From Amyloporia xantha (taxonomy: Eukaryota; Basidiomycota; Agaricomycetes; Polyporales; Adustoporiaceae): a DNA stretch of 64,000 nt. The stretch spans positions 62,001 through 126,000 of the forward strand of contig JAYKKR010000022.1 of assembly GCA_036971615.1 (NCBI GenBank). The letters are read 5' to 3'. The number at the start of each line of letters is the position of its first letter. The first letter of the stretch is position 1. The translations under genes were made by a program, and so were the position numbers. This document shows, one piece after another, positions 42,778 to 54,280 of the stretch. The notes below the pieces were generated by a model. The model was not told where the DNA came from. It did not search any database and saw nothing but the letters and a program-made list of their open reading frames with translations.

Positions 42778-44931
42778 TTATCCTTCATGCAATCGACGTC
42801 GCTTTGCTTCCACTTCATTTCGCTCGATGCTGCGCTGCACCTCCTTATCCCAATCAGTGCCTAGCCACACGACAACATACTCGCCGAAAGCAATGAGGAA
42901 CAGAGCCACGTCTTGTCCTGAGTTATAGAAGAGCGGTCATGATATATCAGGCTGTTTTGACGTGAGACAAGGCCGACGCACCTAGCCACAAGCCTTGTAG
43001 TCCCATGTGCGTCCGTGGATGAAACGCGACAGTAATACCCAGGGGTAGTGCCAGTATATAATACGCCACGAGGTTGAATATCGCTCCGAGGTGCTGGCGA
43101 CCTACCACGCGGTCAAGTCGTGTCAATAACAGCTGACTGGTGTGTACGGCAACAAGTCACTTGCCCTGGCCCCGAAGGACACCACCGCACGAACCAGCGA
43201 GAGCATCCGCTATCTGTGCGAGCGATTTATTCAGACGCTGTAATCTGCGTCGAATCGGACGAGTATGCATGACGTACCTGGAAAGACGCTACGAATGGCA
43301 TCACTTTGCTCACAAGCCCGACGACAGCTTCGTCGTCGCTAAAGAGATAACCAAATACCTGAGAGGGCTTCTGGTTCAGATAAACTCGCATTTGCGAGGG
43401 CGCAGACGACTTACGTCCTTGGTAAGCAACATAACGGTCATGACGACCGTGCCGACTAGGATACTGAGGAGGGCAGACACATGACTAGCTTGCTTCGCTG
43501 CTCGCGGTGCTCGGGCACCGATCAGGTTGCCGACGCGAGTGGATGCCGCAACACCTAGGGCCGTCGGACGTAAACATCCACATCAGTCGGTCGCCTGCAA
43601 AGCTTACTCACTGATACCGAAAGGAATGGTGTTGAGAACTTGTGACCATCTCAATATATAATTACACATATCGAGACGTAAAAGTGGACTAACTTTGATC
43701 TGTGGTCATGATCACTGATTGAGCGGCAAGAGGGAGGGAGCCTAGACGTCCAGCCGCTAACGCTACGATCTCGAAAGCAGCCCTGAGTGACTGGAGTAAA
43801 TCAAACAAGCTCATTGACAGATTTGAAAACGTCGATCAACGAACCACTCTGTCCCCACCATGAGAATTCCGGGGATAGCAAGCTTGAGAAAATCCACGCA
43901 GCTCCGGAAGTCTAAAACAGTTGCGAGACGAAATCGGGTCCAGGTCTGATTGCGGCGATGAGCGGGAGACAGATAGGTGAACAGAATGAGAAGGAGAAAA
44001 CACAGCCAGTAAGTTATCGAGATAGCTGTAGGAGATCCGAGCAAGCCAAGACCCGTGTAGTGCACAAAGAATATGTTTAGCGCCAGATTAACGGGGGCGA
44101 CCATCAGGAGGACATAAGTTGACGCTCGCATTATTCCTGACATCATAATATTGGAAATGAGGAAATGACATGCGCGCGAAAGCGGCTGCATACCTTGGCA
44201 CTGGAGGTACTTCTTCACGCTCTCAAACCCAATGTAGCCAGGCGCCCCGACTATCAGGACGCGCAAAAAGCTTTGAACATCGTGACTCAGCCTCTTCTCT
44301 TGCCCAAGGAAGAGCAGCACCGGTTCAATAAAGGCCCAAAGGAGTGCGACAGGAATAAAGAGCAGCCATAGGAGGATTAGGCAGCGCTGGAGATGAATAG
44401 ATACGGAGGGCCGGTCACCACCGGTGAACGCTTGTGATCCAAAGGTGTCAAGAGCGGTGGTCCCCCCTAGCGCCACACACCATCCTTTCGTACGGGAGAA
44501 AATAGATGGTTAAGGGATAGTTCATGATCAGGATTACGGCAGGCTGCAGACGCACCCACCATGGCCAACATGAGGGCGAAAGCTGCGGCCGATAGCTCGT
44601 CTGGACCGAGACGTCCTGCGACGAGGACGGCGATGGCTTGAATGGAGTTTTGGAGGACATACGAGAGGATGACTGTGTGGAATATGAGAGAGAGACGACG
44701 CGGGCGAAGATGAGCGTACTGACCTGGGATAGAGTCGACGAGGAGAGAGGAGATGAGGGTACCGAGACCGTGGGAAGCAATTTCTGAATCGGGGAGGTCT
44801 GCAGCAGAGGTAGTGGGAGAGGCGCCGAAGACGGTTGAGTTGTCCAACGACGACGACCGTCCATCGTCGTGCTCGTCGCCCAGCAGCGGCTGTCTCTCGT
44901 CTGTCTTGGGTAGAGCAGATACAGCGACCAT
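42778..44931 (-). CDS. MATE-family multidrug/metabolite efflux transporter (copy 2)
   Basis: From ATG 44931 ([20 protein letters not shown]) to TAA 42778-42780, spliced through several introns. One joins [10 protein letters not shown] to [20 protein letters not shown] with a GTGCGT donor. The blocks parallel copy 1 almost one for one: [109 protein letters not shown] and [18 protein letters not shown]. The same ERQPLL sorting-like motif is present near the N-terminus. A tandem duplication is the simplest origin. It is divergent from the agmatinase-like gene at 45503. Start at MCK 44940 is an alternative. Confidence 0.85.
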
Positions 44932-45502
44932 CTTGCACAAGCCAAAGGATAGGGGGGACGCTATCTCATCTTGGCGTGCTTTTCTAGTCCGAGCTTCATC
45001 ATAAACCCAGCCTCAGCTCCTAACGCTGGGTGCAATAAACTTGTGGCTTGTGCCACTTGCCGCGTGCATGTTTGTCCTTAATGATCAGCTCTCGTAAGTT
45101 TTCGTCCGACCGCCCAGTGCCTGGAAATCCGTACGTCTGACAACATCGATCTTCTCTCGGAATTTCAAGCCAACTTGCACTGACGAATGCAATGCACCGT
45201 GCCTGCTGGAATACATTTTCCGCATTCGTGATAAGGCGTCCGGATGACTTTCCATACGCTTCCGAAGGGCCATACCGTAAACCCTTCCGTTTGCATGTTT
45301 GTTTTCCCAATCTATTTCACGATAGCGCGCACATGCAATGGTGTCACCGGTCATGGGGCAAAACATGCGTTATCTCGAGCGTCCTCCTGAGTCACTTTCA
45401 GCCTCGTTGCCCCTCTACAATTTAAAGCTGCTCGTTTTCTTCGACCGAGTCCTGTATCTCGCGCTGACCCACCTTGACCATACACGTCACAGCCTCACCG
45501 CC

Positions 45503-47085
45503 ATGAACCCATTTATTTCCCTCCTCGCTCTTGCTTCACTAGCGGTCACAGTGCTCGCGCACGAGGGCCATGATGATCATGACACCCAGATGCCTCTTGA
45601 CTACGTCAGGTTCCCCTACGAAGCTGTCTACCCCGGTGATAATGAAGGTCTGTCTTTTGAGCACTCAAGATGGTCGCCAATACCCCTCTCACATGGCCTA
45701 CCTTTACATACAGTGACCGCGGACTCTATCTTCTCCGGTATAACCACTTTTGCCAAGCTGCCTTGGGTTCAGTGCCTCGGCAAGGACAGGAACGTGCCCT
45801 TTGATATTGCTTTCATCGGAGCGCCGTTCGTGCGTACTATCTTCTCCTCCAGTGACGCCTGTCTGACCAGACTTGCAGGATACCGGTACTTCCTATCGAC
45901 CGGGTGCTCGGTTCGGACCTGCGGGCATTCGAGCCGGATCGCGTCGTCTTACGCTATATGGCGGCTACAACGTCCCTCTTGAAGTGAACCCTTTCCTGGC
46001 AGGCCTCAAGCTCGTTGATTGTGGAGACATTCCGGTGACGCCTTACGACAACAAGTACGCCATCAAACAGATTGAAGACGGGCACAAGGCGCTTCTGCAT
46101 CGTCCGACATTCTCCCCGCTTGGTAACGACTCTGTCACCGGTCAGCCTCTAGTGCCCATCTCCGCGGATGGGAAGCATCACCCTCGTATCATTACTCTTG
46201 GCGGAGACCACACTATCGTCCTTCCGCTTTTGCGGTCGATATATAGTGCTTACGGTGCCATCTCTGTGATTCACTTCGACAGCCACCTAGACACTTGGAA
46301 GCCGCAGGTCTTCGGTGGTGCGCCCTCAGATCAAGCGGCTATCAACCATGGAACGTACTTCTACTGGGCGAGCCAGGAAGGGTTGATAAGAAACGGCTCA
46401 TCCATTGCAAGTATCATTTTCTCCAGTCATGATAGCCCCGCACGGTTTCTTCTATATTCTTTGTGCGATACATTTGATCCTAGTTGAAGGCTTCTTCTTA
46501 CAGCACGGCGCTATTCGGACGACGCTCTCCGGCCCGGCAGACTACACAAATGACGATGCATCTGGTTTCCAGCGTATCGAGGCCCGCGAAATTGATACGA
46601 TAGGAACGTGCTTTGAATTGTTTGCCCAGATCGCAGAGCTCAAACATTTGGTATACAGGTACCGCCGGCATCATCAAAAAGATCCGCGACACCGTGGGCG
46701 ATATGCCCGTGTATCTGTCCATCGATGTCAGTCTTTTCCCCAGACCCATTTCGGATCTGAATACTGAGTTTCCATGTCCAGATCGACTCCATCGATCCCG
46801 CGTTCGCACCTGCCACCGGTACCCCCGAGACAGGAGGATGGTCGACACGTGAACTGCGTACCATCCTGAGAGGTCTTGACGGTTTGCATATCGTTTCAGC
46901 AGATATTGTCGAAGTCGCTCCTGCGTACGACACTAACGCCGAATTGACGACCATGGCAGCAGCCGATGTGAGTTCCTGATAGCCCCGTCATTGGCGTACC
47001 GCCGCTGATTATCGTCAATACATAGGTTTTGTACGAAGTCATGAGTGTCATGGCTAAGACGCCTCTAGGTAAGGTCTCGGCCTAA
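45503..47085 (+). CDS. Secreted agmatinase/arginase-family ureohydrolase
   Basis: Start ATG 45503: MNPFISLLALASLAVTVLA is a signal peptide, followed at once by a His/Asp-rich HEGHDDHD. Several short introns interrupt DYVRFPYEAVYPGDNE, FDIAFIGAPF, DTGTSYRPGARFGPAGIRAG, LGGDHTIVLPLLRS, HFDSHLDTWKP, INHGTYFYWASQEGL, VYLSIDIDSIDPAFAPATGT and GLHIVSADIVEVAPAYD. The manganese ligands of the ureohydrolase fold are all present: His of GGDHT, the DxHxD of FDSHLD, and the DxD of SIDIDSID. SRPGARFGP-type and TGTPE motifs favour agmatinase over arginase. Reaction: agmatine or a related guanidine to amine plus urea, here probably in the secretory pathway or outside the cell. The C-terminus ends KTPLGKVSA. 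Confidence 0.85.
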
Positions 47086-50000
47086 GGACCGGCAGATATC
47101 GCATGTTTCAGCTAGCCTGCGCTCTCGCTGTTTGTTTCATGCGGCATTGGCAATCCTGTACAATCTTAGCACGAATCATACAATTTGGGTTGTTTGTTGT
47201 GACACGTGTGGTGCTATCTGGGAGCGTCCTTGCCTTGTAAATTCGCAGACGCCCGCATGAGCTCGCAATGTTCCCGACCATTCCAAAAGAGTTGTTCGTT
47301 GAGAAGTGTGGCTCGGAAGCGTTTCTCGGAATAGAGGACCAGTTGGGTAGTGCTGATCCGACAGGTCGCTTTATTACGAAGGCAGCGTGGGTCGCGGACG
47401 GCCCGTGCAGGGTCGGGGAGCATTTCTACCGCGTAATCGCCCTGCATTGGCTGAAAGGTCAGCGCCAAGATTATATACGACTTGACGTTGATCTTGATGC
47501 GCTTCTCATGTGCAAATGGTGCGCTTCTTAAAACTCTGTTCTTACTGAACTTCCTTTTACGCTCACCCTTGGACAAACCATGTGCGCTTCCACCCAGCAG
47601 CTCTGTGAGGCGCCATAGTTTTTGCTTCCGGCGCATAACCTCGTCCACTCTGTTCCATTCCGCTCAAGCAGCCAGGCTTGACCAGAACAAGCAGCAATTC
47701 TGATACTGTGCGCAGGGTGGCTCTCACGTTTGCCGTCTGCCTCGAGGCCGATAGCATGAACCGAGGAGAGGCGGTGAGCATTAACATGTCTATTGTAGAA
47801 TGAGACCGAACGGTCATTCCCACATTGGTCGGCCTTACGGAATTGAACGAAGGATGCCGCAGACTACGGTAAAGGGAACGAGCGGGCTGCATTCAGTTGG
47901 TATGGTATCTCCGGTCTACACACATACGCGCTTGACCTCGTTCTCATTCAAGGACTCAGACCGGCAGGAAATGATTATTCCCACTGGCTATCACACGCGT
48001 CTCTCATTCGCCATGATGAATCGCCTCGAGGCAGTGGGTGCCTTCCCCAATTCGCCAGCACTTTGGGTTATGTATCTTCTCATCTCTCATGACGGAGGCC
48101 GTGGAAAGTTCTGATCGACCACTTGACCAGCTCGCGTAAGTGTCTTCTCAGGAATTGCTAAGCTATTGACACATGCGTTATACGGCCGTGACAGTACCAC
48201 TCATGCTACTACTGCATCTGGTCAGTGTTCGGAACGGGCTCGAAACTTACTCTCATTCAGTCTGCATATCTCTATTGACTGCGCTGAGCCATATTGTTGA
48301 GCGCGGACCCACTCAATTGTGTACTCAAAATGTACCAATTCTCGCACATTGCGGGTGAGCCCGTGTACTGATTGAATAAGATGGTTTAGTACGGCACTCA
48401 CATGTTCTTTGCGTCGAATCGAGTTTAGGAACTTCCTCGTATCAAGGCCGATATCACACTGGAGTCCTCGGGAACGCCATGTCCACCGTGCGTCGACTGA
48501 TTGCAATCGGAGCCATGCCTGTCCCGGTCAAGTAAACTGATGCTAACTTAGCTACAGGATGGCCATTACAAGCAGCGCAGCAGAAGGTGCCGGGTATCTG
48601 GCCAGCGGTGGACTCCACTGACCACAACAACCGCCAGTTCGGCCCTGCTTGCCACCGGCGATACCGACGTGCAGCCTAGTATGACAGCGATGATGAGCAC
48701 ATTCGAGTTCTCCCCGTGAGTTTCGCCTTGCTCGTAGATTACTGAGTCGGGTGTTCCGCCTTGAGATACGATGTCTGATGATGTTATCTCTTACCAGCTG
48801 CCATCGTGGGTATGCCTCATGGCGAAGAACCAAAGTCTTCCTCGTGGGACCAACCGCCAGACCACCTCGTCTGCGGTCTTATTCGTGTGCTGAGACCAAT
48901 CACGGACCTGTGCGTTTATCTTTGCCTCAAACTTTTCGACTTTGTTCCCGTATCACGGAGCATACTATTACTCTGCGCTAACGGCTGAGAACTTGGCATC
49001 CTGGTCTTGCCTGACAGTTCTGTCATTTCAAAATTATCACATATTCATTCCGAGAACCTTCGTAATCCCGAGCTACACCTTACAAGCGTGGGGATCGATG
49101 CAGCTCTCCGAAGACCGTCTATGACCCCTCTATGTCCGGCCACATGTCCATGAGCGGTGTTCCTAAACTTCTGTGCTTCGTCTCTTCAAACCTCTTGAAA
49201 TTTTATGACAGGATTAGCATCCTCATTGTCAATTATTTCACCGAAGCTTTGAGCGCACCCTCTCTCTTATGCTAATTCTAAGACTTGCTTCCAGAGTCAA
49301 GGTCATGAATGGGCATTGAACAACGCCATGACAAGTACGAGGTTGCCAATATCTCAGCACTACTTGTGGAGTAGCCGCAACGACTGGGGAGGTGCGTGGC
49401 GTCTTTCTGTGCTTATATCTCATGTCTCATGATGTGTCTCTAGCTTATCTCTCGTGCGCTCCGTTGGATGTCCAAGCTAGTGGGCGCCCTTCATTATCAG
49501 TATGTGTATACCGAGCGACATGGTCCGTGTATTCTCTGGTATTTTTGCAGCCTACGTCGCAGTGGAGACAACCCCTGGCTTTCATCAAATCCGAAGATAC
49601 CGCGTAGTATCTCCAAAGCCTGGTTTGCGACGATTTTGAATCCGGATTGACGAAGTTGAATAACAGTCGTACTAATCCTGAGTTATGGCGTGATATTCGA
49701 GAGAGCCTCTCCGCGTGGGCTGATTACTTCTTACCGGAAAAAAAGAGGTATAACTAACCGTGTATCATACGGGCGGACCGTCGCGGTCCCTCACAGGTGA
49801 CTCGGAGGCAGACCTTACGAGAGAAGGAGGAAGGGCAACTGTTTAACAGGCCTGGCGGTGATGTGCACACCATCGATACAGGGTCATCTGCTGTGTCTTT
49901 TGGATGTACTATCAAGAGTGTCATAAGAATATATTCCAAGGCTATTCGCACCGATGGTCAGCTCCTAATTGGGTGGACGATCCGAATTGCCATTATAATA

Positions 50001-50233
50001 CGGTCTTCCGTCGTCCGAAGGGTAGTGGTCTCGGAGGTCCACTCGCAATAATCAGGTCGTTGTAGAAGGAAGTCTACTCGCTTCATAACCGACAAGGCTA
50101 ACCTGAGTCTGATATCGCCTCTGATCTTGGAAGCGAGCGCTGTATATAGTGTAGTGTTTTACTCAGATTCCGTGAAGGAAAACAGAAATCGTGATACCAA
50201 GTTTACATAACTACTTTGGCAGTAACAACTCAC
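47086..50233. other. No confident gene in about 3.1 kb
   Basis: Short open stretches occur (for example plus-strand YTHTRLTSFSFKDSDRQEMI near 47900-48110 and TTTASSALLATGDTDVQPSM near 48620-48700) with possible splice signals, but they do not assemble into a recognised protein. They may be a decayed gene. The remainder shows nothing. Confidence 0.35.
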
Positions 50234-50306
50234 AGCAACATGGCGCAGCTGGAAGCGCGCGGGGCTCATAACCCCGAGGTCACTCGATCGAAACGAGTTG
50301 TTGCTA
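50234..50306 (+). tRNA. tRNA-iMet: Initiator tRNA-Met (CAT)
   Basis: A 73-nt cloverleaf with no intron: acceptor AGCAACA/TGTTGCT, D-stem GCGC/GCGC, anticodon stem CGGGG/CCCCG with loop CTCATAA (anticodon CAT), variable AGGTC, T-stem ACTCG/CGAGT. Three features mark the eukaryotic initiator: A1-U72, the G-C run of the anticodon stem, and T-loop ATCGAAA with A in place of T54. A T-run follows about 10 bases downstream (GACTTTTTG). Confidence 0.95.
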
Positions 50307-50515
50307 TTGTGTGACTTTTTGTTATTCCTACATAGATCCCACTGAAAAATTTTGCGACTCATGAAGAGGACTCGAGGCAAATTGAAGCCGAATGACCCTA
50401 TTTTTGCATGACGCGAAATGTAGGGATCATTTCGCACGACGTCCACAGGCTATAATTCACAACAATACTACAACATGCACTTTTATACAACATTGCTACA
50501 GCCATGGAACGGGAC

Positions 50516-53500
50516 TCATGACAGATCGAAACCTGCATTAGAATTGATCGCTTGCAAAAGTTTCTCGCGGAGGATGTTTTCGCTTCGGTAGCGCGGTAAC
50601 TGCAATATAAAAAACGTGAATTCCAACACACCATTTAGAGACTGGCCATGAACACTTACCTTCAACAGGTTCACGCACGTACTTGCCGTAGGTAAACGGT
50701 TTTCGTCCGACCCAGCATCTCGAATCGCAAAGTTCGGCACTAGTTCCTTAAAGCCACTACGGTATGCGATTAGACAGAAGTAGCTACCGGATGATCATAC
50801 TGAAGACTCACAGTAAAGGCGGACGGCTACAGCTAGTTGCGAATCGTAAGAGAGAACGTCGTTGTTCCTGATCAAACGAATTGACGACCTATAATACTGT
50901 CAGCATCCACACACATCAACAAAACGACTTAAATAATGACTAACTTTCCAGAACATCTGGATGGTGGTTTCGTGATCGTCATAAAGTCCGCCATAATTCG
51001 TATGCTGCCGTAAGTCGTCAAGGTCAACCGGAGCATTCACTCCTCCAAGGAGGATCTGCAGTTCCTGTTGATTGAACATCCTACAAAAGAATGTAAGTAG
51101 CTAGCGATTGCCTCACGTATCAGATTACTTACCGAAGCCATTTCGGATCAATCATGTCTGAAAGACCCTCAAAGAAGGCTTCACTCTGTCGCTTGATCTG
51201 CTTATTTAAGCGATAGTGCGAAACGAGGTAAATGTATTGCAGCCGGTTCTCCTTGGTCACGGCAATATTGCTACCATTTGGAATGAGTTCGATGGTTCTG
51301 GTCACGCCGAATTCTAAGGTGATATAAATAACGACAAATTGGTAGACAGGGCACTGTGACCTACCTTCTTCTGCAACAGTGAAGTTCAAGGACAGCTCCT
51401 CAGGATCGTCTTCGGAGTGTTTGAGGAAAATCAAGCCTTGATAAAGATCTGGATCGAGAGAGGCTAAATCGTCGAGGAAGCTCTGTTTCCCAAGCCACTG
51501 GAGACCCGCACGTCAATATGGGAAAGAGGAGAATGATTATCGACGAACCTTGGCAAGGAAGAAGCCTGCAAATGCGATGTCTACTAGGATACCGTCATAC
51601 AATGCCTTGCCCAGAATACGACCAATGAACCGATACCAATTCAAACTATGGGCTACACAAACGATCCTACACGTTAAGAATCAAATCGCGGAGAACAGGA
51701 TTGAGGGAACTCACGCTCGGTCGCATATGAATGTGGATTGGGATAGAGCTCATTCTTCTTGTTCGCCAACCAGAGACCGCGATTGGTATCGAAAACCTCT
51801 CTACAGAGCGATGTCAGGAACTCTTTAAACACGCCTCCTCCATCTATTCCGGCTCTGTAATGGGGTGGTCAATTTCAGCCTTTCCGAGTTCCGCTTCAAT
51901 GATAACACTCACTCTTCGTTTCCGAACTGATCTATAAACGTGATGGCGATAGGTGCATGCAAATCTACCTCTCCTAGCTTGTCGAACCCGTCCTCCGCGA
52001 CATATGCACGCCGCACTGTGACTCGCACCCGGTCACGGTGTCCATAGACATCAAGGCCCCTCGTCATTATATCGTTCGCGACGAAGTGTCGATAAATGGA
52101 CACGCGGACTTCGAACGGCATAGCGAACGGGATGTTATGCAGGACACCCAAGCGTGGCGACATGTAGGCTACCTGACGCTTGCTCAACATGCGGGTTCCT
52201 TCAGGTTGAGCGAGATTCCGCTCCTCGAGGCTACAAAGATGAGGAGTCATTAGAGGTAGAGTAACCAAGTTCATTCATACGCACACTGCGGCTTGGATAA
52301 AGGTAGCCATATCGACTTGCGATGTCACTAACCAGTGGTCAGGAGGCGTGAAAGGTCTTCGAGAGCTGAGCACCTTTGCGTCAGAAGGCAATTGGATCAA
52401 GGAGAGGCACATGAGCCACTCACTCTCTTGCATGAATGGCTTGCAGACATTTCGTGAGCTTCTCTCGGACGCTCTCCCACTTCAGATTGCCCAGACCAGG
52501 AACGCCGCCTTGCTGTATGTTTGATGGATCTTCACGCCAGTACAGAGTGAACGCAATATTGAGGAGCTTCCGCGAAAACGTCGTCAGCTCGTCAAGCGTC
52601 AATGGGTTCCGTGGGGTGCTGGCATTGACAGAGGTAGAAAAGAACTCATCGTCGCCCATCGTGAGAAGCGCCTGTGTATAAAGATCCACCAGAAACAGTA
52701 GCGGTGGCCATGTTTCTGCGTAATCCGGATCTATGAGAGCATTCATCAGAGCTCAATATCAGATGATTGGTATCGGTCGACATGAGGCACCCACCCATGA
52801 CTGCGCCTGGCTGATCATCACGGCCCAATGGCGAGCTTCTAACGTAAAGACGATATATCTCGCGTACAAGGCCTCCTCTGTTGAAGGCGACGACGGTGCT
52901 AAGGACTTTATCCCTCCTCGTCGGCCAAACAGTAGTCAACGCAAAGCAGAACGAGATGAGGCTAAGCCGCGATGGATGGTGCTGAGCAGCAGACAGCAGT
53001 GTGTTCATATGCTGCACCGACGGGAACGTCAGCAGGCGTGATAGAGTACGCTTATCGAGTTGCGGAAGCGGCGGCGGGCTGTGTTTAGGCTCGAAAGAGG
53101 TAACGACAGTGACTTGCGGTGCAGCATCGTCATCAGAATCCTCATCATCTGCCCAATTTCGCGCCAGATCGCGCTTGTTCTCGGGTGGTTCAAGCGCATG
53201 CGTAGGAAGCAAGTTCATCAGCGCCGCAGTAAGTTGAAGATAGGCGTCGAACGCGCCCGCAGGCAGCTTGGAATACCGTGGCGGTGTGAAAACGACCAGA
53301 TTCGCTAGTAAATGGACCTTCGCTTCGGGTGAAGATAATGCCGGGCTGTCAACGATGCCGGGAATCGAAGAGGAGATGACAGTCAAGGAAGACAATGGTA
53401 GGCGCGATGACAACAGCGTCAGCGACTCAAGCGGCAGTCGGTTCGGTAAAAGAGGGATGCTAAGAATATGTAGCACTAGGTCCTGGAGGCATTTCTGCAA

Positions 53501-54280
53501 CAGTTCCGATTTCGACAAGGGCATCGTTAGCAGTGACACTAGTGGTGGAAGGCTTTGAGATGTCTTGGATTCAACAGGCTAATAAGAATGATTAGTGATT
53601 GGGTATGTTTGTTGGTAGTCGGACCCACGATTCGCAGCAATGCTTGTCCAAGCAGCTCGTAAAATCCATGCCTGAGTAAATATTCAGTATATTCAGGTGC
53701 GGCTGGGGTACTATATGAGAGGAGATTGAGGACCGCAAGATGCGCCAGAGCATATTGAGATCTGCGACCATGTGAAAACAGATAATGAGGCACTATGAAT
53801 CAGAGCTTACTGTGGTTCAGTCGCGAGAGATTGCAAAAGCGACAGGGCAGTCCGGCGCAGCAGGACAATCCAACTCTCCTCGGCATGCAGCAAGATATCT
53901 GTGGATAATTGTATAGACACTCTAGCACGTGGATCGACACACGTACCTTGCGCTCCGTTGGCAACTGTGGTAGACCAGAGACCCAATGCATCCTGGTCTC
54001 GACCGAGGAGCACAAGACACCTAAGTCCGACTAGACCTGTTACATCCTGTTCAAAGGCGCGTCGGAGATCTTGCCGCACGGATCGTGACTGTAGAGTACC
54101 CCTCCACCATGCCTGTATTTTGACTGCGCTATCTTGTCTGCGCTTCAAATCGTGGCGTCTGGAGCGCTGAGCCTTGGCTTCATTCAGGATCTCAGCGTAG
54201 TTGGAGGTGGCGCGAGTGCCTCCCAGGTTGATCTCTTTGCGTCGTCTAGAGATGTCGTCTCCACCAAATAGTGGTCTCAT
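50516..54280 (-). CDS. HECT-type E3 ubiquitin ligase, UBE3C/Hul5-like
   Basis: From ATG 54280 (MRPLFGGDDISRRRKEINLGG) to TGA 50516-50518, with more than ten short introns. An IQ-like helix (DSAVKIQAWWRGTLQSRSVR) lies near residue 55, as in UBE3C and Hul5. A long helical middle follows, with an acidic insert (WADDEDSDDDAA). The HECT domain includes FEVRVSIYRHFVAND, AGIDGGGVFKEFLTSL, LYPNPHS, HSLNWYRFIGRILGKALYDG, DLYQGLIFLKH, RTIELIPNGSNIAVTKENRL and NYGGLYDDHETTIQMFW. The active-site region is STCVNLLKLP, whose Cys forms the ubiquitin thioester, and the protein ends NSNAGFDLS. Hul5/UBE3C extends chains on proteasome-bound and misfolded proteins. It appears intact. Confidence 0.9.
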
